NCBI GenBank assembly: GCA_937888735.1
Contig: CALASN010000032.1
Location: forward strand, 1-16,666
Source: UBA5499 sp002426275
GTDB taxonomy: Bacteria; Bacillota; DTU084
Direction of reading: 5' to 3'
Length of the DNA: 16,666 nucleotides
Part shown: piece after piece, positions 7,982-13,838 of the stretch
Layout: every line of letters starts with the position of its first letter
How positions within the stretch are numbered: the first letter of the stretch is position 1
Program-made: the position numbers and the translations under genes
Notes under the pieces: generated by a model
Database searches by the model: none
The model's input: the letters and a program-made list of their open reading frames with translations, nothing else
Told to the model about the DNA's origin: nothing

Positions 7982-8549
7982 CGTTTACCTCCTCCAGGGC
8001 GAACACTACGAAAGTGCCAACCAATATTTCCCGCCTTTCGGCAGTTATTCTCACTTCCACAGTATATTTATTTTTGATATTTTCTATTACCGAAGCTTTC
8101 GCCACCAGTCTTTCTCCGACTTTAACCGGCTGGCAAAAGCGGACCGTGGCAGTGCCAGTCAAAGCGACCGGCGAATCGGCCAGCGCCACTGCCAGAGAAT
8201 TAGCCTGAGCAAACAAGTGATGACCCCGTACGATGCCGGATCTTTGAAAAGCCATCTCGCCTGTGGTCTCTAAAACGGAAATCGCCCGCTTGCCAAGCTC
8301 CAGATCCAGAAGCTCTCCCGCAACCTCCTGTTCGGTTAGGGAACGCATCTTATGGGCTGCGTCCTGAGCCACATCTCTGATCCTCTCCCGCACTTCGGGA
8401 ATATTCAACTGCATTCGATCCAAGCGCACTGTCTGAACGCTGACCCCTAACCTCTCCGCCAGCTCTCTGTCCGTGAGGAAAGGATCTTCAGCGATTTTTT
8501 TCACCAGCTCTGTTTGCCTTGCCTGACGGCGGTCTGTTCTTCTGCCCAT
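7974..8549 (-). CDS. fapR: Malonyl-CoA-responsive transcription factor FapR
   Basis: Repressor of fatty acid and phospholipid synthesis genes; malonyl-CoA binding releases it from DNA. The 191 residues match characterised FapR (about 188). An N-terminal DeoR-type helix-turn-helix is visible (about residues 24-48, LTDRELAERLGVSVQTVRLDR), then a linker helix and a hot-dog, thioesterase-like effector domain with the family motif RGHHLFAQANS at 108-118. The ATG at 8549 is preceded by AGGAGGAGAG. It heads the fab operon, with its own promoter and an operator-like palindrome in the leader, so autoregulation is likely. By family knowledge its ligand is the product of AccD/AccA encoded at the operon's far end. 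Confidence 0.96.
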   Translation of the reverse strand: MGRRTDRRQARQTELVKKIAEDPFLTDRELAERLGVSVQTVRLDRMQLNIPEVRERIRDVAQDAAHKMRSLTEQEVAGELLDLELGKRAISVLETTGEMAFQRSGIVRGHHLFAQANSLAVALADSPVALTGTATVRFCQPVKVGERLVAKASVIENIKNKYTVEVRITAERREILVGTFVVFALEEVNDD

Positions 8550-8559
8550 TCTCTCCTCC

Positions 8560-8589
8560 TAGGTACCTGCTCTTAAGACCTGGTGATTT
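8560..8589. promoter_or_regulatory. Probable FapR operator in the fapR leader
   Basis: TAGGTACCTGCTCTTAA (8560-8576, plus strand) agrees at 13 of 17 positions with the Bacillus subtilis FapR operator core as I recall it, TTAGTACCTAGTCTTAA. A second overlapping match on the minus strand (8589-8573) shares the central TCTTAAGA. The pair lies just downstream of the fapR -10, around the expected start site, where a bound repressor would block transcription. The 14 bases 8571-8584 recur exactly at 13128-13141 before acd. Confidence 0.68.
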
Positions 8590-8590
8590 C

Positions 8591-8619
8591 AGTATAGCGA
8601 AAAAAGCGGACGTTTGCAA
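8591..8619 (-). promoter_or_regulatory. Sigma-A-type promoter of the fapR-fab operon
   Basis: TTGCAA (8619-8614), a 17-nt spacer and TATACT (8596-8591) on the minus strand. The predicted start is near 8584, giving a leader of about 35 nt that contains the operator-like palindrome and the ribosome site of fapR. Spacing is ideal and both hexamers are close to consensus. Confidence 0.75.
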
Positions 8620-8632
8620 GAAAAAGTTTCTG

Positions 8633-8812
8633 TCAGCTGACGGCGCCCGCGGCCTTTACCAGCTCACGGCGGAAGGCGTAATAATGCTGATACTTCTTTA
8701 TATATTTCTCAAGCAGCTGCGGGCCGTCCTCTCCTCTAACTGGTCTGGGGATAATTCCCTCAAACTGCTCTTACCATTGTCCATGAATCCCCTTGCAGCT
8801 CACCTCAGCCAT
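8633..8812 (-). pseudogene. Small 60-codon reading frame broken by an internal TAA
   Basis: From the ATG at 8812, with AGAGG 6 nt upstream, the frame reads 13 codons (MAEVSCKGIHGQW), meets TAA at 8773-8771, then stays open for 45 more codons to TGA at 8633. The downstream part looks protein-like: an IIPRPVRGEDGP turn, then a charged, aromatic-rich helix (LLEKYIKKYQHYYAFRREL, AAG). An extended -10 promoter lies just upstream. It may be a small gene inactivated by a nonsense change, or a frameshifted gene starting at the ATG at 8784 (AAGGGG ribosome site), whose own frame runs 28 codons to 8698. I do not recognise the protein. Chance openness cannot be excluded at this size. Confidence 0.4.
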
Positions 8813-8842
8813 CGTATTCCTCTTTGGTAAAAAAGCTCTTTC

Positions 8843-8851
8843 ATTATAGCA
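8843..8851 (-). promoter_or_regulatory. Extended -10 promoter element
   Basis: TGCTATAAT on the minus strand (8851-8843) is a perfect extended -10 (TGnTATAAT). No good -35 lies 16-18 nt upstream, which extended -10 promoters tolerate. It would start transcription near 8836, about 24 nt before the ATG of the broken small reading frame, and might read on into fapR. Confidence 0.55.
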
Positions 8852-9004
8852 TAGCTTGGCCCGAGTTGGGCAGTTCAATAAAGGCAATGCAAGAAAAAAG
8901 TACAGAATTTCGTTTATTTGCTCCCAATTCCCTCCCAGCATTTTATTTCGTTCGCTTCCGCCTTCAGCCTCTCGCTATTTCTTCGCCTCATTTACAGAAT
9001 GAAT

Positions 9005-9047
9005 GTCTGCAGGATCGAATACGGCGCTCGTGCCGTATTCGACAGAC
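9005..9047. repeat. Long inverted repeat (hairpin) between rpmF and fapR
   Basis: TCGAATACGGC (9015-9025) pairs perfectly with GCCGTATTCGA (9032-9042) around a 6-nt loop. Outside it, GTCTG (9005-9009) pairs with CAGAC (9043-9047) across a one-sided 5-nt bulge, giving 16 paired bases. Neither strand has a T-run after it, so it is not an intrinsic terminator. Function unknown. Confidence 0.75.
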
Positions 9048-9064
9048 CATGCCGTTTCTCTCTA

Positions 9065-9099
9065 GGTGGAAGTAGTATGAGAAATCGTACTTCTCCACC
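9065..9099. repeat. Second, bulged hairpin beside the first
   Basis: GGTGGAAGTA (9065-9074) pairs with TACTTCTCCACC (9088-9099) except for a 2-nt bulge; the loop is 13 nt. It lies 17 bp from the preceding hairpin, so both could be parts of one structured transcript or decay remnants. Function unknown. Confidence 0.55.
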
Positions 9100-9157
9100 G
9101 TTAAATTTCCTTGATGGATCTCAAGAAGGAAGACAATGCGTGCTTATCTGGTCGCGC

Positions 9158-9188
9158 AAAAAAAAAGAAAGACCTGTGAGGTCTTTCT
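9158..9188 (-). terminator. Rho-independent terminator after rpmF
   Basis: On the minus strand, starting directly after the rpmF stop, AGAAAGACC pairs with GGTCTTTCT over a 5-nt loop and is followed by a run of T (the plus strand shows nine A, 9158-9166). This is a textbook intrinsic terminator that ends the acd-etfBA-yceD-rpmF transcript and separates it from the fapR operon. Confidence 0.93.
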
Positions 9189-9371
9189 CTACTCTGCTTT
9201 TTCTGCAAGCACTTTGCTGCCGCGATAGAAACCGCAGTGCGGGCAGATCCTGTGCTGCAGTTTTGGCTGGTGGCACTGGGGACAGGCAACGATGCCAGGT
9301 CCTTGAATCTTCCAATGGGTACGCCGCTTCGCGCCCCGAGCTTTGGAATGCTTATATTTAGGTAGTCCCAT
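9189..9371 (-). CDS. rpmF: 50S ribosomal protein bL32
   Basis: Small basic protein of the large ribosomal subunit. The 60-residue translation starts MGLPKYKHSKARGAKRRTHW and carries a zinc-binding set C30, C33, C43, C46 (CPQC and CPHC), so this is the zinc-type (C+) form. I chose the ATG at 9371, with GGGGGAGGTGG just upstream; an extension to 9401 would add ten atypical residues. It overlaps the end of yceD by 14 bp, the common yceD-rpmF arrangement, and is followed at once by a strong terminator. Confidence 0.96.
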   Translation of the reverse strand: MGLPKYKHSKARGAKRRTHWKIQGPGIVACPQCHQPKLQHRICPHCGFYRGSKVLAEKAE

Positions 9372-9894
9372 CTTTTCCACCTCCCCCCGGAGCATTGTCA
9401 AGTAATTTGCTTAAAACTGCCAGGCGCGGGTCCACTCGTTCTTCTTTGCAGTTGCATTGCTCCCGGTTGCGGTTCGTACCGCAGATCGGGCAGAGCCCCT
9501 GGCAATTCTTGTCACATAAACCACGCAACGGCAAATTTAAGTATAACTCTTCTTCTATCGCGCCGTCAAGTTCAATTTCATCTCCCTGAAAGCTCCGCCA
9601 ATCCTCCTGTTCATCTGAGGACCCGCTTTTGGCGTAATCCTCAATCAGAGGCACTTTGAGCTTCAAGAGATAACGTTCCAAACATCTGGCGCACACTAAG
9701 GAAAGCTTAGCTTCAATCTCCCCCGAGACGTGATAACAGGGACCGGTATTAGTGACGGTGCCTGTAACGTGCAGAGGCGCTTTGGCCAGCACCTCTGTAC
9801 CGTCAGGGGCAATGAGCTTGGGCGCAGGCGTCAGCACGTCGAATTGCTTAAAAGCACCATGTTCATTTTCCAAGCCGACCAGGGAGAGCTTCAT
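9358..9894 (-). CDS. yceD: DUF177 (YceD) family protein
   Basis: Conserved protein of the DUF177 family, linked in other bacteria and plastids to 23S rRNA accumulation and 50S assembly. The 178-residue translation has a CARC pair at 68-71 and the family's C-terminal cysteine cluster (C127, C131, C135, C138, C147, C149; LCPICGTNRN), which looks like a metal site. The ATG at 9894 has only a weak ribosome site (GGGGTG). It sits 14 bp after etfA and overlaps rpmF, so a ribosome-assembly pair is co-transcribed with a redox operon here. The family assignment is strong; the biochemical role is not settled. Confidence 0.9.
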   Translation of the reverse strand: MKLSLVGLENEHGAFKQFDVLTPAPKLIAPDGTEVLAKAPLHVTGTVTNTGPCYHVSGEIEAKLSLVCARCLERYLLKLKVPLIEDYAKSGSSDEQEDWRSFQGDEIELDGAIEEELYLNLPLRGLCDKNCQGLCPICGTNRNREQCNCKEERVDPRLAVLSKLLDNAPGGGGKDGTT

Positions 9895-9908
9895 CTTTCA
9901 CACCCCAA

Positions 9909-11078
9909 TTATTTTAGCTCTGCCAGTAACGCAGGGATCACTTCAAAAACATCGCCCACGATCCCCCAGTGGGCAACCTGAAAGATGGGAGCGTCCGGAT
10001 TCTTATTGATGGCGACGATGGTCTGGGCAGACTGCATTCCTGCTAAGTGCTGAATCGCCCCTGAAATGCCGCAGGCGATATAGAGCTTAGGAGAGACTAC
10101 TTTCCCGGTTTGTCCAACCTGATGCGGATAAGAGATCCACCCTGCATCCACCGCCGCCCGGCTGGCTGCCACAACGCCGCCTAAAGCCGCAGCCAGCTGA
10201 GAAAGCAGTGCGAAGCCTTTTTCATCAGCCAGGCCTCTGCCTCCGGCCACCACAATTTCCGCTTCCTGCAAGTTCACGTTCTCTTCCCGCTGGCTCACCC
10301 GCTCAAGCAGCTTACTATGCAACTGAAGCTGTGGCGCTTGCAGGCGCACGAGCTCTCCGGTCCGCTCCGGGTCCCCCATAGAGGCCGGAAAAACTTTAGG
10401 ACGAACCGTCGCCATCTGCGGACGATGATTGGGACAAACAATGGTCGCCATGATGTTGCCGCCAAAGGCCGGTCTGGTTTGCAGCAAGAGCCCTCTTTCC
10501 GGATCGATCTCAAGTCCGGTGCAGTCCGCAGTGAGGCCTGTGCGAAGCCTGGCCGCCACTCTGGGCCCTAAAGAACGGCCGATTGTGGTGGCGCCCAAAA
10601 GCAAGATTTCAGGATGTTCTTTTTCAATCAGTTCCGAGAGCGCAGCTGCATAAAGCTCGTCATGATAATCGGCAAAGCTGGGATCTTCCAGCAGATAGAC
10701 TTTATCCGCCCCATGGGCAATTAAAGAATCTGCCGCCTGAGCCAAGTTGCTGCCGAAAAGCACCGCTGCAAGGGTGGTTTTGCGGCTTGCAGCCAGCTTC
10801 CTGGCCTCTGCAAGCAGTTCATAGACAACCGGAGCTATCGCTCCCTCAATTTGTTCGGCATAGACCCAGACGCCCGAGGAAGCGGGCACCGCTCCCTTTG
10901 CCACAACCTCGCGGCTGATGGCTTTAAAATGGCAAACATCAACGCAAGCGCCGCACATGGTGCAGTCGTCTGTGATCACTGCTTTCTTATCTTCTATTAT
11001 TATAGCCCCAAACGGGCATTGTTTTGCACAAAGGCCGCAGCCTGTGCAAAGGCCTGAATCGACCTTTATCCCTCCCAC
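9909..11078 (-). CDS. etfA: Electron transfer flavoprotein alpha subunit with N-terminal 2[4Fe-4S] ferredoxin domain
   Basis: Alpha subunit of an electron transfer flavoprotein, fused to a bacterial-type ferredoxin domain. Two cluster motifs are seen at residues 11-21 (C11, C14, C17, C21; CTGCGLCAKQC) and 39-49 (C39, C42, C45, C49; CTMCGACVDVC). Then comes the EtfA N-terminal domain (about 70-260) and the FAD-binding domain with GGRGLADEKGF near 279 and the signature SPKLYIACGISGAIQHLAGM near 329-348. I chose GTG at 11078, 8 nt after AGAGGAG and 20 bp past the etfB stop; the frame is open to 11171, but that would overlap etfB by 73 bp. The same fusion occurs in CarE of the Acetobacterium caffeyl-CoA reductase and LctC of its lactate dehydrogenase, both electron-confurcating or bifurcating enzymes. 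Confidence 0.93.
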   Translation of the reverse strand: MGGIKVDSGLCTGCGLCAKQCPFGAIIIEDKKAVITDDCTMCGACVDVCHFKAISREVVAKGAVPASSGVWVYAEQIEGAIAPVVYELLAEARKLAASRKTTLAAVLFGSNLAQAADSLIAHGADKVYLLEDPSFADYHDELYAAALSELIEKEHPEILLLGATTIGRSLGPRVAARLRTGLTADCTGLEIDPERGLLLQTRPAFGGNIMATIVCPNHRPQMATVRPKVFPASMGDPERTGELVRLQAPQLQLHSKLLERVSQREENVNLQEAEIVVAGGRGLADEKGFALLSQLAAALGGVVAASRAAVDAGWISYPHQVGQTGKVVSPKLYIACGISGAIQHLAGMQSAQTIVAINKNPDAPIFQVAHWGIVGDVFEVIPALLAELK

Positions 11079-11098
11079 CTTAGTTGCTCCTCTCTGCG

Positions 11099-11881
11099 CT
11101 ATACGATCTTTTTTAATTCTCCGGCTAAGCTTTCGGCTTGTTCCTGAACGTTTCCTTCCAGCATTTGACACTGGTTGTTCCTTTGAGGCGTAAAAATTCT
11201 CACCACCTGGGTGGGCGAGCCTGCAAGACCCAGACGCTCCTCTTCAACGTCTAAATCCGCTTTTCCCCACACGGTTATCTCCGCCTTCTTCGCCCGCATT
11301 TTGCCCTTCAGCGACGGCAGGCGAGGCTGATTGATATCTTTCAAAACCGTCAGCAAAGCCGGCAGAGCTAGCTCAATTACCTCATAGCCGTCTTCGGTCA
11401 TGCGTTCCGCCACGATTTTCCGCTGGTCGAAGCTTTGCACCTTGCGGACATACGTGGCATGGGGAATGGCAAGCTGTTCCGCCAAGGAGGGACCGACCTG
11501 CGCTGTATCTCCGTCTATGGCTTGCTTACCGCAAATCACAAGGCCGAATTCGCCCAGTTTCGCGATGCCCCTGGAGAGGGTATAAGCCGTGGCCAAAGAA
11601 TCGGCGCCGGCAAAGGCACGATCGGAAAGCAGAACCGCTCTGTCGGCGCCAAGGCTCAGCGCTTCGCGCAAAGCTACCTCCACCTGGGGCGGACCCATGC
11701 TCAGGACTGTGACTTCCCCCTCGCCGAGGCTCTCTTTGATCCTCAAAGCTTCTTCCAGCGCATACATATCGAAGGGATTGATGATGCTTTGAACCCCTTC
11801 CCGCTGCAGCGTGTTCGTTTCGGGATTTATCCTTACCTCCTCGGTATCAGGTACCTGTTTGAGACAGACTATGATCTGCAA
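11099..11881 (-). CDS. etfB: Electron transfer flavoprotein beta subunit
   Basis: Beta subunit pairing with the adjacent EtfA; in bifurcating flavoproteins it carries the NADH-facing flavin. The 260-residue translation begins MQIIVCLKQVPDTEEV and contains the ETF-beta signature VICGKQAIDGDTAQVGP (about 115-131). The start is TTG at 11881, with AGGAGGG 6 nt upstream, overlapping the end of acd; no ATG fits the conserved N-terminus. It lies 11 bp after acd and 20 bp before etfA. Confidence 0.96.
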   Translation of the reverse strand: MQIIVCLKQVPDTEEVRINPETNTLQREGVQSIINPFDMYALEEALRIKESLGEGEVTVLSMGPPQVEVALREALSLGADRAVLLSDRAFAGADSLATAYTLSRGIAKLGEFGLVICGKQAIDGDTAQVGPSLAEQLAIPHATYVRKVQSFDQRKIVAERMTEDGYEVIELALPALLTVLKDINQPRLPSLKGKMRAKKAEITVWGKADLDVEEERLGLAGSPTQVVRIFTPQRNNQCQMLEGNVQEQAESLAGELKKIV

Positions 11882-11892
11882 TTTGTTCCCTC

Positions 11893-13050
11893 CTAGCGCT
11901 TGCGGGCGGCTTGTTTGATCAGCTCAAGGGAAATCACATTGCGCTGAATCTGATTTGTCCCTTCGTAGATCTGGGTGATCTTAGCGTCCCGCATCATCTT
12001 CTCCACCGGGTATTCCTTCATATAGCCATAACCGCCCAGAACCTGCACAGCATCCGTGGTGACCCGCATAGCCACGTCCGATGCAAAGACTTTGGCCATG
12101 GCTGATTCTTTGGAAAAATCTTTGGCGCCGCTGTCGATGGTCTTGGCCACCGCATAAACCAAAGCTCTGGCGGCTTCGGTTTGCGTGGCCATGTCCGCTA
12201 ACATATGACCTACCGCCTGAAAAGAGGAAATAGGTTGTCCGAATTGTTTCCGCTCTCTGGCGTAGTCAACGGCTACATCCAAGGCTCCTTGGGCGATGCC
12301 CACGGCTTGAGCGCCTATTCCGGGCCGCGTCATATCCAAAGTGCGCATGGCAATCACAAAGCCCATGCCCTCCCTGGACAGCAAATTTTCTTTTGGGATC
12401 CGACAATCTTCAAAGACGAGTTCTCTAGTGGCCGAAGCGCGAATCCCCATTTTATTCTCTTTTTTGCCAAAGCTGAAACCCGGCGTGCCTTTCTCAACGA
12501 TGAAAGCGCTGGCGCCCCGGGAGCCCTTGTTTTTGTCTGTCATGGCGATCACCGTATAAATGTCAGCCTCCCCGCCGTTGGTGATCCATTGCTTAGTGCC
12601 GTTGAGCACGTAATGATCGCCGTCCGGACGCGCGGTGGTTTCAATGCCGCTGGCATCGCTGCCGGCATTGGCTTCCGTCAGACCGAAAGCCGCCAGCTTC
12701 TCGCCGCTGGCTACATCTGGAAGATACTTCTGCTTTTGCGCAGCTGTTCCAAAAAGGAGAATGGGAAAACTGCCAAGCCCGCTGGCTGCATAGCTCACAG
12801 CCACGCCGCTGCAAGCGCGGCTGAGTTCTTCCACCACCAGAACCTGCTCGAAAATGCCGCCGCCTAAACCACCGTATTCTTCAGGCAGCCAGACGCCAAA
12901 TAAATCCGACTCCGCCAAAACCTTCATGAGCTCCCAAGGAAATTCGCCTTTCTCATCAAGCTCTGCGGCTGCGGGTTTGACGCGCTCGTCCGCAATGCGC
13001 GCGGCCAGTTCTTTAATCATCTGCTGGTCTTCTGTCAAAAAATATTCCAC
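11893..13050 (-). CDS. Acyl-CoA dehydrogenase (butyryl-CoA dehydrogenase-like)
   Basis: FAD-dependent acyl-CoA dehydrogenase/enoyl-CoA reductase, cytosolic, exchanging electrons with the EtfBA encoded just downstream. The translation shows FGLTEANAGSDAS near 122-134, WITNGG near 155-160, the FAD-contact region RKQFGQPISSFQ near 268-278, and the C-terminal signature GGYGYMKEYPVEKMMRD with catalytic E363 in IYEGTNQIQ. The 385 residues and this glutamate position fit short-chain enzymes such as butyryl-CoA dehydrogenase, but substrate length cannot be read from the sequence. The start is GTG at 13050 with AAGGAGG upstream. A TTGACA promoter and a FapR-like site precede it. CarC-like caffeyl-CoA reductase or glutaryl/acrylyl-CoA-type activity are alternatives. 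Confidence 0.93.
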   Translation of the reverse strand: MEYFLTEDQQMIKELAARIADERVKPAAAELDEKGEFPWELMKVLAESDLFGVWLPEEYGGLGGGIFEQVLVVEELSRACSGVAVSYAASGLGSFPILLFGTAAQKQKYLPDVASGEKLAAFGLTEANAGSDASGIETTARPDGDHYVLNGTKQWITNGGEADIYTVIAMTDKNKGSRGASAFIVEKGTPGFSFGKKENKMGIRASATRELVFEDCRIPKENLLSREGMGFVIAMRTLDMTRPGIGAQAVGIAQGALDVAVDYARERKQFGQPISSFQAVGHMLADMATQTEAARALVYAVAKTIDSGAKDFSKESAMAKVFASDVAMRVTTDAVQVLGGYGYMKEYPVEKMMRDAKITQIYEGTNQIQRNVISLELIKQAARKR

Positions 13051-13081
13051 AGGCAGCCTCCTTCCGCTACATCGTAAGATC

Positions 13082-13111
13082 AGTTTATCATACTGCCCAT
13101 TGCCATGTCAA
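13082..13111 (-). promoter_or_regulatory. Probable promoter of acd-etfBA-yceD-rpmF
   Basis: A consensus TTGACA (13111-13106, minus strand) is followed after 18 nt by TAAACT (13087-13082), or after 16 nt by GATAAA (13089-13084). The -35 is perfect and the -10 is mediocre. It lies between the preceding gene and the GTG start of acd. Confidence 0.6.
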
Positions 13112-13129
13112 TAAATTTAACGCTTGTTC

Positions 13130-13146
13130 TTAAGACCTGGTACCAG
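13130..13146. promoter_or_regulatory. FapR-like operator upstream of acd
   Basis: Read on the minus strand, CTGGTACCAGGTCTTAA matches the recalled Bacillus FapR core TTAGTACCTAGTCTTAA at 13 of 17 positions. It shares GGTACC and TCTTAA at the same spacing with the fapR leader site, and 14 consecutive bases (13128-13141) are identical to 8571-8584. It sits about 19 bp upstream of the TTGACA box and next to the stop codon of the preceding gene, so the mode of control (repression, activation, or a second promoter) is unclear. Confidence 0.6.
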
Positions 13147-13147
13147 T

Positions 13148-13834
13148 TTATTTTCTCCCGGCCGCATACAGGATCATCCGTTGGTGCTCAGGGCATACCC
13201 TGTCTGTACCGTGAGTTCTGCTGCCGTAAAAGTGCAGGCAGAAGTGTCCGGGGAAACCATTGTCGGCGATTTTGCCATCGCCGTGGGGCATACCGTTGAT
13301 GGAACCAGCCACCAGCTGACCGCCCAGCTCCACCACCACAGCCCGCCTGGCCCAACTCCATTTACCTCCGTAGATGCTGCGCAGCACCTCGGTGTCCTCG
13401 GCTGTCAGGGGCTCGCAATCCGCGTGCAGATGTCCTCCCCTGCGCCTGGCAAAAAAAGGCCGGCTAGTGTGCACATCCACTAACTTCACCACTGTGCCCA
13501 CAGGAAAGCTGGCGTTGACTGTCTGCCAGCTTAACAAGGCGGCCCGGCCGCTGCGGGAGCTGAGCTTCAAGCCGCTTTGCCGCGCCAGGGCAGCGTTGGT
13601 TTTGGCGCCCGCCACGCCGTCTGAGGCCAGACCGTTTTTTTTCTGAAAGGCTTTCACCGCGCTTTGGGTCTGGCTGCCAAAAGTTCCGTCGATGCTCCCG
13701 CTATAATATCCCAGCTTCTGCAAACTTTTTTGGAGCTCTACAACATCAGCTCCCCGATCTCCCAGGCGCAGCGCTGCGGATGCCGCGGAGGCAAGCAGGA
13801 TTACACATAAAAATACAATGGCGCCTCGTCTCAT
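13148..13834 (-). CDS. Secreted peptidoglycan-binding-domain protein
   Basis: Probable exported cell-wall protein of 228 residues. Residues 1-20 form a signal peptide (MRRG, hydrophobic core IVFLCVILLASA, cleavage likely after ASA). Residues 22-85 are a PG_binding_1 domain (LRLGDRGADVVELQKSLQ, YYSGSIDGTFGSQTQSAVKAFQ). The C-terminal 125 residues form a separate domain rich in conserved-looking His/Cys: HLHADCEPLT, then GFPGHFCLHF and SRTHGTDRV. I recall that last pattern from other Bacillota wall proteins but cannot assign a reaction. The ATG at 13834 has GGGAG 8 nt upstream. It follows the patatin gene by 4 bp, so the two are co-transcribed. An enzyme acting on peptidoglycan or a wall ligand is possible. 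Confidence 0.8.
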   Translation of the reverse strand: MRRGAIVFLCVILLASAASAALRLGDRGADVVELQKSLQKLGYYSGSIDGTFGSQTQSAVKAFQKKNGLASDGVAGAKTNAALARQSGLKLSSRSGRAALLSWQTVNASFPVGTVVKLVDVHTSRPFFARRRGGHLHADCEPLTAEDTEVLRSIYGGKWSWARRAVVVELGGQLVAGSINGMPHGDGKIADNGFPGHFCLHFYGSRTHGTDRVCPEHQRMILYAAGRK

Positions 13835-13838
13835 CTCG

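Larger units (their letters stand above)
8852..9157. other. Gene-free stretch with two hairpins
   Basis: About 300 bp between the rpmF terminator and the extended -10 element. I find no credible coding region on either strand; the open frames across it have no ribosome sites or protein-like composition and one runs antisense through rpmF. Two hairpins are present (9005-9047 and 9065-9099). I see no tRNA, riboswitch core that I can name, or repeat array. A small RNA is possible but unproven. Confidence 0.5.

Noticed and set aside
8698..8784. 28-codon reading frame with an AAGGGG ribosome site
   Set aside because: Short, and it lies in a different frame from the protein-like 45-codon segment; kept only as a possible frameshifted start of that segment.
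8918..9361. Plus-strand open frame of 147 codons across the gene-free stretch
   Set aside because: It runs antisense through rpmF and its terminator, has no ribosome site, and its composition is not protein-like.
11079..11171. N-terminal extension of etfA to 11171
   Set aside because: The 31 extra residues are the shadow of the etfB 3' end; GTG at 11078 has a well-spaced Shine-Dalgarno and starts just before the first cluster motif.
11840..11870. CAGGTACCTG palindrome resembling half of the FapR operator
   Set aside because: It lies inside etfB and encodes the conserved QVPDTEEV start region; the flanks do not match the rest of the operator.
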